64,000 nt of DNA from Pyropia haitanensis (lineage: Eukaryota > Rhodophyta > Bangiophyceae > Bangiales > Bangiaceae), in the NCBI GenBank assembly GCA_008729055.1, contig SDUX01000008.1, positions 2,666,001 to 2,730,000 on the forward strand, in the 5' to 3' direction. Shown here one piece after another: positions 20,160 through 30,895 of the stretch. Under the pieces are notes generated by a model. It was given only the letters and a program-made list of their open reading frames with translations. It had not been told where the DNA came from and made no database searches. Position 1 is the stretch's first letter, and every line of letters begins with the position of its first letter. A program made the translations under genes and the position numbers.

Positions 20160-20984
20160 AGCCAGCGGGGAGGGGATGGCGGGGAGGGGGGCGGCCGACC
20201 ACGTGCCGCGCACAGCGCCGGGTGTCACCCGTAGGCAGGAGCGGTCGGTGGGGAAGAGCGGGGCGGCGGTGCCGCCGCGGGCAGCCGACGGCGGTGGCGT
20301 CGCAGGAAGGAGCGGGGCGCCGGCGGGTGCCGGCAGGCCCGGACCGCGCGGGTGCCGCGCGGGCGTGGCGTCCGCCCCTCCACGACCGCCTCCTTCCACC
20401 GCCTCAGCGGCCATTGTCTGCGGGCGTCTGCGGTGCGGTGCCGCCCGAGCAGAGCAAAAAAAAACAAAAAAAAAACGACAAGAACGACGGCTGGGACTGT
20501 GCGCGAGCACGAGCCACGAACGCACAAAAAGAAACGGGTAGAGCGGTCAGGCCGGCCCGCCCGCCGCGGACACATAGTGCCGGGCGGGACGAGCAGAGGA
20601 GAGAGGCAGACGCCTACAGGCGGCCGGTGGGGCGTCCCGCACACCCCGCCCGCCACCCACGTGCACGGCCCGTCGGGCTTGGCCGGGCGGGCGCCCTCCC
20701 TGCCAGACGTGGTGCCTCCCCACGGGGGCTCGCGCGGGCGCCAGGCGGGCGTGCAGCCGCCCGCGCGTGCGCTCGCCGGCCACCGCCCGCGTCGGCCGCC
20801 CGCGCGGCGGCACCGCCGCCAAAGCATCCCGTCCATTGGCAGCCGGGTGGCGCTCGCCGGCGCCACCAACGACGTGGTCGGCACGGGGCGCACGCGTCGC
20901 GCGAGGGAGCGCAAACGGGCGTGGAGGTGCGGTCGCGTCTGGAGCGTGGGGCGGTGCCCGGCGGTGCCTGTCGGGGTCGGTTTC
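20160..20984 (+). repeat. Decayed copy of the channel-gene upstream region
   Basis: Aligns by eye, with many changes, to 26830-27650 and its duplicate at 36393-37213: shared blocks include GCCGACCACGTG, the GAGCACGAGCCAC segment near 20500 versus GCTAGCACGAGCCAC near 27130, and the CCGGGCTTGG-like run near 20670. It leads directly into channel exon 2-like sequence, so channel exon 1 has been deleted at the junction. Confidence 0.65.
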
Positions 20985-21838
20985 CCCGCCCTCTCTGGTG
21001 CGTTGCCGTGGGTCCTACCGTGCGCGTTCCGACCCGGCGGTGCGGACGCGATTGCTACAGACTCGATGCACAAGGCGGAGGGGGTTCCTGGGATGGGTAT
21101 GCGGAACAGTTCTTTGGGGGCACTGACGCTCCTCCCGTTCTCACCGTCGCTGCAGGCACCCCAAGCTGCTGCTATTCGTGCTCGCACGTCCGCGGAGCTG
21201 TGCCACGTCCTCTACTTCTCGGCCCTCCCTCGGGATGTCCATGCAGCCAACGCGGTCGGCCTGCCGGACGTCCGGTACGCGTTCCACGGCTCTGTGGGGT
21301 CTCTGACCGGCGGCGGCCGCGGCTGTCCAGTCCCCGACGGAAAACCCGCGGGCGGGCTCACCAGCGGAAGGCCTCCCGGGTTTTCATCACCGCTCGCGGA
21401 GCAAAGCTGCCGGACGGGGGCGTGACGTCCTTGGCGGACACGGCGCTTCTTGGGCCCAACTCGGAAGCAAACATCCTCTTCCGTCGTCGGCGGGAGGACG
21501 ACCAGCTGCGGTACACCATCTCGTCCATCAGGACCAGCAACAACCTCCCAGTCGACCCGGCAGGGTTGGCCTGTTTACAGGTGCCTCCCTCTTCTCCATC
21601 ATGGTCGTGCCGCTGCTCCAGCTGCTCCGTCGGCAGGAACCGCCGCGAGTCCCTCACGGGGCGGCTCCTCGTCGCCCTTTGCTCCCCTCACTGCAATGTG
21701 CGCGCCTCGCGGGTAACGCTGGGGGTGATGGGCGACCTGGCCGCCGCCTCGGGGGCGGGAGGAGAGAAGGGGGAGGGGCAGGCGCGGGATCGGCCACGCC
21801 GGGTAGCTTGCCGTAGGATGCTTGCGGGCTGAACCTGT
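20985..21838 (+). pseudogene. Truncated DEG/ENaC-like channel pseudogene (left array end)
   Basis: Homologous to exons 2 and 4 of the channel genes at 27816 and 37379. The acceptor before exon 2 has changed from CTACAG to CTACCG. An extra C near 21160 (GCACCCC versus GCACCC) shifts the frame, and further changes disrupt the middle. The sequence runs from the exon 2 end straight into exon 4 (near 21560), so introns 2-3 and exon 3 are missing. Exon 1, with the cytoplasmic domain and first membrane segment, is absent. The exon 4 region keeps the reading for the second membrane segment's end, including a GCCTCCCTC stretch. It cannot encode a channel. Confidence 0.8.
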
Positions 21839-21961
21839 GCGGTAGGGGGGAGGGGCTGTTGCTTGTCAAGCTCAGCGGGGGCGTCTGCGCGCTTCGCATC
21901 GCTGCTCCCACAGTTTCATTGCAGTTGCTCTTCTTGCCCATCCGCTCTGCCCGCTATCCCC

Positions 21962-23764
21962 TCAGTACGCGGGCTCACACTGGGACCACCACTCGGACAG
22001 GCGGCGGCACACAAAGCCGCCCACGCATGCGGACGGCGCCGCCGTCGGGTAGCCGCGGCCGCCACAGCGGCCGTACGGCCCCACCTGGCCCGCGCCCGTC
22101 GGCGGCGCGCGGCACTGGCTGTAGTACTCGCTGTCCTCGACGCACACAAGGCCGTCCGCACACGCCGTCGGGCCGCGGTACTCAATACCGCCACACTGGC
22201 CCCACAGGCGCACCCGCGGGCCCTGCGGCGGCGGCGGCGGCGGCAGCGGCGGGGCGTCGCCAAACGCCGCCACCAGCACCGCCTCGTCAATCGCAAACCG
22301 CAGCAGCCCGCCCTGCTGCCAGTTGTTGATGACGCCGCCCTGCAGGTAGCCGACGAGGGACGTGCCGCCACCCGGCCGCGCGTCCCGCAGCACCGTCCCG
22401 CCCGTGACGGGCGCGTAGCGGCGGAGGGGCGCGGCGCCCGCGGCGACGCGGTCGCCCTCGGGCGGCGGCCGGGCGGGCCCGTTGTCGACGCCCCGCTCGT
22501 TGAGGCGCAGCGACGGCGCCTCCACCGCCCGCCCCCGCCCCGTGGCCGTGTCGTAGACGTAAAAGCGGTCAACGTCCGTCAGCTGGGGGCCAAAGAAGAA
22601 GGGCATGGGCGGCGCGTCCGAGACGGTCACGCCGGGCACGGCCGCCACGTTCACCCCATCAACCGACACGGGCAGCGCGCCGGGGATGTAGTTGAGGACG
22701 AAGCGCGTGCCGTCCGTCCACGTGCCGTACTGGTTGACCGCCAGGGACACCCCCACGGGAGGAGAGGCTTCGCGCTCCCACCGGGGAGTGCCGCCGCCAC
22801 CGAGGCCCGTCAGCCGCCACACGGTGGCGGGCACCCCAAAGCCGCCCGCCACAATGAGCGTCAGCGTGTCCCCCCGCACGGCGGCGGCAAACCCCTTGCC
22901 CGTCTCCTCCTCGGACGGCCCCCCCGCGGCGTGCAGCCGCGTCCACGTCAGGCGGTCCAGGTCAAACCGCCACACCTGCTGCGGCGGCGACGCCCCGTCG
23001 TCGGCGGCCGCCCGTCGCCGCCGCGGCCGCGGCAGCAGCAGCAGCGCCCGGCGGGCGCGGTCGACGAGCAGCGCCTGCGTGCGGTCCCGCGTGTTGCCAC
23101 CCTCCCCACACGGGGTGGGCCCGCCGGCGGCGTCGCACGGTGCAAAGCGGGACGCGGCGCCGCCGGCGAGGCGCGCCCACGTGCCGCCGCCGCCCACCGA
23201 CGGCGGGTCGTACTCGTAGAGGGCGGCCGACACGTGGAACGGCGCGGTGGCGGCGACGCCCCCATACAGCCACAGCCGGCCACCGAGGCCGCCGCCCGTA
23301 TCGGCCGTGACGACGCCGCCCGTCACGGCGGGCGGCACGACGCGCGCGTCGCCGCGGACGCCGACCGTGCCGCGCGCGGCGGCCGCGGCGGCCGCGTCGC
23401 TCTCATTGACGGTGGACAGGAGCGTCCACGCGCCGCCGTCGGCGGCGGTGGCGGCGTCGGCGGCCGTCGGGGACGACGTGAAGCGGTAAAAGGCGGTCAC
23501 GTCCCGCGCGTCGGGTGCGAGGAGTGCGTACACGCCAGACGGGGCGGCCCAGCCCGTCACCTCGTCGATGGAGTCGACCGAGCCGGGGAATTGCGCGTCG
23601 GCGATGGCCGACGTGAGGTTGCCGCCGAGGTAGGACCACGACCAGGGGGGGTTGGAGACGGCGGCCGGCTGTCCCGCCGTCGCCGACGTTGCCGCGGCCG
23701 CCGCCACCACCGCCGCCACCACCGCTGCCGCCGCCAGTCGCTGGGCGAAGGACGCGGGGCTCAT
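21962..23764 (-). CDS. Secreted kelch-like protein with two C-terminal CBM1 modules, copy 1
   Basis: A 600-residue protein. I chose the ATG at 23764 because it is followed at once by a signal peptide (MSPASFAQRLAAAAVVAAV, cleavage near 30); an upstream in-frame Met adds only a Pro-rich leader. Residues about 35-500 show kelch/galactose-oxidase-like strand motifs (GGRLWLYGG, QVWRFDLDRLTWTRL, LTLIVAGGFG, RFYVYDTATGRG), suggesting a beta-propeller. A poly-Pro linker (six Pro) precedes CBM1-1 (about 520-551, QCGGIEY to YYSQC) and CBM1-2 (562-600, RCGGRGY to WWSQC). The first module fits the classic C-G-G...Q-C cellulose-binding pattern including aromatic residues; the second has Ala at the usual Gly. 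Role inferred: an extracellular, cell-wall polysaccharide-binding protein. CBM1 is otherwise mainly fungal but known in Porphyra. Transcribed away from the channel gene of the same unit. Confidence 0.88.
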   Translation of the reverse strand: MSPASFAQRLAAAAVVAAVVAAAAATSATAGQPAAVSNPPWSWSYLGGNLTSAIADAQFPGSVDSIDEVTGWAAPSGVYALLAPDARDVTAFYRFTSSPTAADAATAADGGAWTLLSTVNESDAAAAAAARGTVGVRGDARVVPPAVTGGVVTADTGGGLGGRLWLYGGVAATAPFHVSAALYEYDPPSVGGGGTWARLAGGAASRFAPCDAAGGPTPCGEGGNTRDRTQALLVDRARRALLLLPRPRRRRAAADDGASPPQQVWRFDLDRLTWTRLHAAGGPSEEETGKGFAAAVRGDTLTLIVAGGFGVPATVWRLTGLGGGGTPRWEREASPPVGVSLAVNQYGTWTDGTRFVLNYIPGALPVSVDGVNVAAVPGVTVSDAPPMPFFFGPQLTDVDRFYVYDTATGRGRAVEAPSLRLNERGVDNGPARPPPEGDRVAAGAAPLRRYAPVTGGTVLRDARPGGGTSLVGYLQGGVINNWQQGGLLRFAIDEAVLVAAFGDAPPLPPPPPPQGPRVRLWGQCGGIEYRGPTACADGLVCVEDSEYYSQCRAPPTGAGQVGPYGRCGGRGYPTAAPSACVGGFVCRRLSEWWSQCEPAY

Positions 23765-26700
23765 GGCAGAGCCCCAGCCGGGGAAAGGGGACAGGGGGGG
23801 GGGGGGGGGGAACACAGGTGCGCAGAGGTGGGAAGGAAAACAGGGGGGGGCGGGGGGGCGACAGCAGCGGCGGGGAGGAGAGCGGCAAGCAGAGGTAGTC
23901 AACAGGGGTGAGGCAGACACCAACAGCCGGCGGAGAGGGGCTTCATCGCCCTAAACCGGCGCGGCTTGCCGCGGCGGCCGCGTCTGCCAGCCGCCCCCCC
24001 CCCCCCCCCCAGTGCCGCGCGCAGCGGCGCCCACCCCCCACTGCTGCGCGCGCCGCGTGCGAGCTGGCGGCCGCCACGCGGGCGCCGTGCCGTCCGTCTC
24101 TGCTGCACGGCGGTGGCTGGCTGGCCCGTTCCCCCCCCCCCCGCCGCGGCGGTTCCAGACGCCCCCCCTCCCCCACGCGACCAGCGGGGAGCGGGGGGGA
24201 AACAGGTGGTCGCCAAGCGCAGCCGCGGGAGCCACAGCGGCCGCCCAGCGGCTTCCCCCCCCCCGCGGCGGCAGCGGCTACAGGGTGTGGTGGCGGCTGC
24301 CGCCGCGGGGCGCGCGCCGACCCGACCGCGCCCGCGGCGGTCTGCCGCGCGGGCAGCCGACGCCGCGCGGGGCGCGCCGATGCGCTGCCGCGGCCGGCCC
24401 GGCGGGTGCGCCCGCCTGCCACACGGATCTCGTGACGGTGTCAAGGCCGCCGCCCCTGTACAGTACACGCGACGACTGCCGCGCCGGGCGGCCGGTCGTC
24501 GGGTACAGGCATGCAACGCAGCACGTCTGGAGGGGGCACGCACAAGGGACGGTGCCCCCAACGCGACCGCCGCCGCCGCCGCCCGCCGCCCGCCGCCGCC
24601 GCCCGCCGCCGCCGCCGCCGGCGAGCGTCACCCCGTCGGCCCGTCCCAACCGCCGCGCGCGGGCGGCGGGTGCCGACGGCGGGCGCCACGTCCGCCGCGG
24701 CGGCTGACCACCAAAACGTCCGCCGCTGGCGGCGGCAGCGGCCGGCCTGGCCATGCCAACAACCCAGCCGCCGCCCGCGGCGGCGGCGGTAGTCTGGTCC
24801 GCCGGCCGCGGCACGGGCCGACGTCCCACCCGCCACCGCCGCCGCGGCGGGGGGGTGGCCGCGGCGGCGAGAGTGCGGGCGGGGGACAGGCGCGGGAGGT
24901 GCGCGGGGGGGGGGATGCGCGCGCCGCGGCACCAACGCCGCCCGCGCAACGGCATCCAAGTCCACCGCCTACGGGCGTGCCGCCGCGGCCGCCGCTCGCG
25001 CCGCGGAGACTGGCGGGGCAGCCGGAGCGTCACCGCCGGCTATCACGGGACAGCCGCGAGGGGGGGGAGGGAGGGACGACGGCTCGTGCGGTAGACGGAG
25101 GCGCGCGGGGTGGAGGGCGGGGGAGTGGAGGGGTGGGGCGAGCGCCAACGTCGTGCTTGGGGGAAGAGCGCCGGCCGAGAGGCGCAGCGCGCCGGCCATG
25201 ACGGCCGCCGGCGTGATGACCCGGCGGTGGGTGGCGGGCGCCGCGCCGACCGACAGACAGCCGAGGCCAATGACCATGGACGGGCCGCGTCGCCTCTCGG
25301 TGCGGCGCGGCGACCACGACCACCCACCCCTCGCCGCCGCTGCCGCCGACGCCGCCGCCGTCGTCGTTGATCGATTGACGGCCGCCGTTGCCGTCGCGGC
25401 GGCCGTCGCCGTCGGCACCGCCACCGCCGCCGCCGTCGACACCGCCGCCGCCGCCACCGCCGTCGACACCGCCACCGCCGCCATCGCGGCCCTGCGGTTG
25501 CGCCGACGGGGGCGGCGCGGTAGTTACTGAGGGGCTCGAGAGGCAATCGGATCAACAATTGTTCTGGTTCGTTTCGGTATCGGCCCTGCATTACTGTACG
25601 TAGGCATCTTGATTCAAAGAGTTCAACTGCAAAAGATTCGTTGATTCCAGGGGATGTCAAGCGAACGTGAAAACTTACGCGAAACTACGCTTGAAACCAA
25701 CATCTATTCGATTAAGTTACAGGGTCAATCGAAAAGTAGCCAAATATCTGTTGAGCCCCACAGCTCTGTTTCCAGTTGATTCGACGTGTTCTGCCCGCAG
25801 TGTTCAATCGACACATTACTTCGTTGTCCGGAGGGAAGTTATGAAAGCAATACACCAGCGATAGGTGTTGCGCGCGGTCGTTGGGCTGAGGTGTGGTGGA
25901 ACAGCTGGCTTCCCCACGAGCAAGACCTGACACAGCGTCTACGCAGGAACAGAAAGGCATGAAGAAAACAGAAACGTGTGCCTGGCCGTCCTCCTCTTCT
26001 CCCGCTAGATTCATATCCACAGTCTCATTGACCGCCTCCCCGTCACTCTCGGCTGCCAGCCAGCGATGGGCTGCCTTTGCACGACAATGTCAGACATCGC
26101 CGACCTGGCCCAGTGGTTGGGCGCAAGTCGTATTCTCACATCCCGTGCACCCCAGTCGTCATTCTCCCCCTGTTTCCATCCTTCGTCGTGACGCGTTTCT
26201 TGGGACGCCATCACAATCACCGGTCAGGCGATCAAGAGCAGGGGTGGTCGGCATGCCCCTCCACCCGCCCGCGCAACAGCTAGCCCGCGCACTTGCGAGA
26301 GGCGGTGGGCGACAACGACGACAGCAGTGGCCACGCCATTGCCGCCAACGGTGGCCACCGCTGTCGCCGAGGAGTGCCCCAGCAGCGCCGTCGGCGCCAC
26401 CTTCATCTGCGCGCAGCGCGGTGCAGGTGGGGTGATGGGGGGGCACGCGGTCGACGTGGGCGGTCGCTGTCAACCACTGGTGGCCGGGGAAAGAACCCCC
26501 CGTCTCGAGGGGCAGGGGACGGGCTTGCGGCTTCTCGCCACAATGCGCAGAGGGAGACCCCCACAGCCATGCTAGTAGCGGCGGGGAAAGCGGCGCGTAC
26601 GCCGCCGCTACTGTTCCAGCGGCGGCCGACATTCGGGCAGTCCCAGTGGCCACATCCGAACTGTTAGTGCTTTTGGCCTGCCTCCTCCACGGAGCAGCTG

Positions 26701-27815
26701 GTAAGGGGGCGGCGGGAGTGGCGCTGATTTCGCGGGTGGAGGGTGCGGCGGCAGCCGGGATGCCATCAGACGGTGGCGAAAGCGCGGACGCGGGCCACCG
26801 CGGGGGGAGCTGCAGCTGTAGCCAGCTGGGAGAGGACGCAGGGGAGGAGGGCAGCCGACCACGTGGCACGCACAGAACCGTTTGCCAACGTATCCAGGAG
26901 AGATCCGTGGGGACAGCGGGGCGGGGGTGCCGAAGTAGGGAAGGGACGCTAGTGCCGCCGCGGGAGAGAGCGGGGGGAGGAGAGTGCAAGCTGGCCAGGA
27001 CCGCGCTGGTATCTCGCGGACTTCCCGCTCCCCCTTCCTCGCCCGTCTCCTTCCATCTCGCCGGGGGCCATTCCCTGCCGGCGCCTCCGGAGTGCTGCCG
27101 CCAGAGCATAAGCGAACGGCGGCTATGCGCTAGCACGAGCCACCGGAGACCCAGAAATTCTTGGCTGTCAGGCCGGCCCCCCGCTGACGAGGTGTCGAGA
27201 GGGACGGACGGCGGCGAGAGAAAGAGGCCTAAAGGCAACCAGTCTGGCGTCCGGGACACCCCGCCCCCCGCCCGAGTGCACGACCAATCGGGCTTGGACG
27301 CGCGGGCACGCCCTTCTGACGCGGCTCGTATACGTCGGGATGTCTGGATTCTGGTTGGCCACCCGCGATCCAGACATCCGCGGTGGGCGCCAGCGGCGCC
27401 GCGAAGTGTCCTTCGACCTTCTGTCAGGCGTGCGCGAGGAGCGGCACTGCTGGGGTGGCCGACAGGGGCCTCGCACGAGCGCGCAGGGTGGCTCGACCCA
27501 GCTTGCGCGTGCTCTCGCCTGCCACCGCATGCTCGCCAGCACGCGCCACCGCACAGCCAGCGGGGTATCAACCAAATCGGCGGCCGGCGGGCCCTCACCA
27601 ATGCCGCCGTCGGCGTGATCGGCACACAGGCTGAAGCCGTCGCGCACATGAGCGCTAGTTGAGGTCCTCCTGGGCCTGGAGCGCGGCACGGGGGCCCTGC
27701 GCTTCCCGTCTTGGTCGGCTCCTCACCACCACACGCCCGCTGCCGGGCAGGTGGAGAGGTTTCTGGCCACCGTCACCCATCCTCCTCCACTCTTGCAACC
27801 ACCTGGTCGCCCGCA
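23765..27815. other. Long intergenic region between divergent CBM1 and channel genes (unit 1)
   Basis: About 4 kb. The part 23920-25530 is GC-rich with shadow frames; its minus strand shares a few codons and a stop with the diverged copy at 42.5-43.9 kb (see findings). The part 25530-26150 is AT-richer with no ORF of note. The part 26160-27650 is open on both strands but without recognisable domains, and it shows homology to 20160-20984. It must contain both divergent promoters. No gene is called. Confidence 0.5.
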
Positions 27816-30800
27816 ATGGAGTTTGGCGAGGACCGCGCCACCGTCGACCGCATGGACTGGGCGGCGGACGCGGTGGCGGGCCCGCCGACGCCGCTGCTCT
27901 TTGTGTCGGTCGCCCGGCCGTACATGGCGTCGCTGGAGCGCTCCTACCGCCGCGCGCTCGCGCGGGATGACGCCGCGGCCGTGGCGGTGGCGGTCGAGGC
28001 GGCCGCGTTTGCGCAGCGGGCGGTTGCTGTCTTCCACGCAATCGACGCGCTGTACGGGGATGGCCCGGTGGACGCCACCGGCGCGGGGCACGGCGGCACC
28101 GAGCGCCGCTCCACCGGCCACCGCCCCGGCACGTCGGGCCTTTCTTCCTTGCTGTGGAGTGGGACGGGCGCATCCGGCGGGCGCGGCGCAGGCGGCGCGG
28201 GGACCAGCATGGTCGGGTCGTCGACGCCTTCAGCGGGCGGCGCCACCACCTCCGGCGCCGACGGCCGCCGCCGCGCGCCCGCCGCGGTGGCGGCGGCCGA
28301 GCAGCTCGCCGCGGCGGTGCGCCGCGACGACCCCGGCCGGTTCTCCGCCGCCGAGGCGGCGGCGGTGCCCTACCTCCTTCGCGCCAAGGCGCGGCTGTTC
28401 GAGGCGGTCCGGTCGGCCGACTCGGCGGCGGTGCGGGCGCTAACGCTCGCGTGCGAGGAGGCGCTGGAGCAGGCGGTGGGGAGCGGCAACCAGTTTGTGC
28501 TCACCGTGCCGGGGCAGGGGTCGTCGGCTGGGCGACCGGGGGCGGCGGCGGCCGGCGCGGCGGCGGCGGGCGCGGGCGCCGCGGGGCTGGCGGCGCAACC
28601 GTCTTTTGGGCGCGGTGTCGGGGAGGAGACGGAGGACGTGGTGGCGGTAGACGGGCAGGACGACTCGGACATGGAGGACCCGACGGGGGGGGCCGCCAAG
28701 CGTGGCGTCGCGGGGGGGGGGGGCGACGGCACCGGGCGTCGCTCCGCCGGCTCTGTCCGGTGGATGTTCTTGCGTCGCCTCCTAACCTGTGAGCTGCTGC
28801 GGGTGAGCAAGACCGCGTCCATCGTCACCTTCCTCTACATCCTACTGGCGATCGCGTCAGTCGCAGCCATCGTGGTCATTACCATACAGTTTGCGCAGGA
28901 CGTGCGAAATCCAGAGAGTGGCATCGAGCTGGTGCAGCACGACAGGCTGCCGATGCCTGTGGTCACCGTCTGCAGTACGCAAACGGGCGTACCTTTGCGT
29001 CGGCTGCAGTTCTTTACCTTTCGGAATGCCCTCGGCGTCGTTGTGGAGGGCCCGCGGCCACGCAGCGTGACTGGCAGTGATGAGTTTGAGGCGGTCGTTG
29101 AGCGGTTTTGGGACAACCCGAACAAGGAGGACTGCGACCGCGTGTGTGGCAACTTCTTCCCTCTACCGGCTGAGCAGTTGCAGGGAATCTCCAACGGCTC
29201 GGTGTCCACAAAGTGCCGTCCATGCTTCCGCACGGGCTCCAAGGGACCCGAGGTGGTGGCCACTTCAACGGCCTTCTCGGATTCGGCGTTCATGGACCTA
29301 TACACAGACCACGCCTTTTTTCAGGTGCGTTCCAGCCACCCGCTCAGGGGGTGCTCTTGGTCGAGTTGCGTAGCGGGGTGCTGCCAGCTGTGGCTATGGA
29401 CGCAGAGACCGCGGGGCTTGGCCCGCATCGACCGCCGGCTGGTCACTCTAACACACAAGCTTCTGATGTGCTGCGTTAGGATGGACAACGCTCTCTGCTA
29501 TGGCTGTTTTTTATTTCCTCTCTGTTGCGTTCTCGTGGCTCCTACAGTGCATGTTCCGACCAGGCGGTGTGGACGACATTGCCAGAGACTCGATGCGCAA
29601 GACGGTGGGGATTGCTGGGAATGCGGAACAGTTCTTTGGGGGCACTGACCCTCCTCCCGTTCTTACCGTCGCTGCAGGCACCCAAGCTGCTGCAATTAGT
29701 GCTCTTGAGTCCGCGGAGCTGTGCAACGTCCTCTACTTCTCGGTCCTACCCCGGGATGTCAATGCAACCAACGCGGTCGGCCTGCCTGACGTCCGGTACT
29801 CGTTCAACGGCTCTGTGTGGTCTCCGATCGGCGCCGGCCCCTACTTTCAGTCCCCGACGGTAAACCTGCGGAAGGGCTCACCAGAGGAAGGCCTCCAGGT
29901 TTTCATCACCGCTCGCGGAGCAAAGCTGCCGGACGGGGGCGTGACGTCCTTGGCGGACACGGCGCTTCTTGGGCCCAACTCGGAAGCCAACATCCTCTTT
30001 AGTCGTCGGCGGGAGGACGACCAGCTGCGGTACACCATCTCGTCAATCAGTAGTAGCAACAACCTGAAAGTCGACCCGGCGGACTTTGCTGGTACTGTTC
30101 CCCCGCGCCATCTCATCCGCGTGCTGTTTTGGCGAGCGCCATCGACCCAGTGGGTGTCGTCTTCTGCTGTCCACCCCACATGCACCCGCTCACTAACCAG
30201 TTCTTGGCTTCTCGTGTGCCCCATGCGTGGAACACCCCTTCGACCGGTCCCGCACCACTGTCCACATGGTGACTGACCCCCCGCAGGATATTGGTTGAGA
30301 TACGCTTTGCACCTGAGCTACAGCTCCTTCGTCGAAGAGGAGATCAAAGACGTGCATACCTACCCTGTGACGCAGTGGCTGGTGGACGTTGTACGTTGTG
30401 ATGTCTGGGTGCAAGCCACACTACCGGTCCGATGGGCACACTGGGAGCTGCTGTCCCGATGAGTGTTCTTTCGCCGGTCCTTTGCTCTTGGTCTGCGTGG
30501 CCGGTCCGCTGACAGTCCCCTTCTCCCTCGTCCTTGTGTCTCCTGGAACCTTCCTGGGCCGGACATGTGCTCCTCGTGCCCCACTGCCCTCTCCGTCACC
30601 CCACCCCAGGCTGGCTATATTGGCCTATTCACAGGTGCCTCCCTCTTCTCCATCATGGTCGTGCCGCTGCTCCAGCTGCTCCGTCGGCGGGACCGCCGCG
30701 AGTCCCTCGCGGTGCGGCCCCTCGACACCCTCTACTCCCCCTACCACAACGTGCGCGCCTCGCGGGTAACGCTGGGGGTGATGGCGACCTGGCCGCCGCC

Positions 30801-30858
30801 TCGGGGGCGGGAGGAGAGAAGGGGGAGGGGCAGGCGCGGGATCGGCCACGCCGGGTAG
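27816..30858 (+). CDS. DEG/ENaC/ASIC-like two-TM cation channel, copy 1 (four exons)
   Basis: Exons 27816-29324, 29548-30091, 30287-30390 and 30610-30858, with GT-AG introns of 223, 195 and 219 bp; phases agree (0, 1, 0), giving 801 residues. Residues 1-330 are cytosolic, helical and Ala-rich. TM1 is about 332-360 (SIVTFLYILLAIASVAAIVV). It is followed by RLPMPVVTVC (Cys near 386), matching the post-TM1 FPAVTIC signature of the family. The loop has Cys pairs (EDCDRVC, KCRPC, later ELC) and N-x-S/T sites. The end reads YWLRYALHLSYSSF, TYPVTQWLVDV, then AGYIGLFTGASLFSI, with the G-A-S selectivity-filter triplet at 728-730, followed by basic RRRDRR. The N-terminal HG motif of animal channels is not seen. 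Function inferred: a gated Na+/cation channel of the plasma membrane. A 1-base deletion (GATGGCG versus GATGGGCG) changes the last about 28 residues relative to copy 2. Confidence 0.82.
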
Positions 30859-30895
30859 CTTGCCGTAGGATGCTTGCGGGCTGAACCTGTGCGGT

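Larger units (their letters stand above)
21844..30895. repeat. Tandem array unit 1 (about 9.05 kb)
   Basis: Contains the CBM1/kelch gene (minus), a long intergenic region and the channel gene (plus). Nearly identical to 31402-40457; corresponding bases are offset by 9558-9563. Differences seen by eye are few: a 9-bp CGG-repeat change, C-run lengths, a handful of substitutions, and a changed channel 3' tail. Confidence 0.95.

Noticed and set aside
26159..27649. A 496-codon minus-strand frame in each array unit
   Set aside because: Its homologue at 20.2-21.2 kb keeps neither frame nor length, and no domain is visible, so the conservation is better explained by duplication of non-coding DNA.
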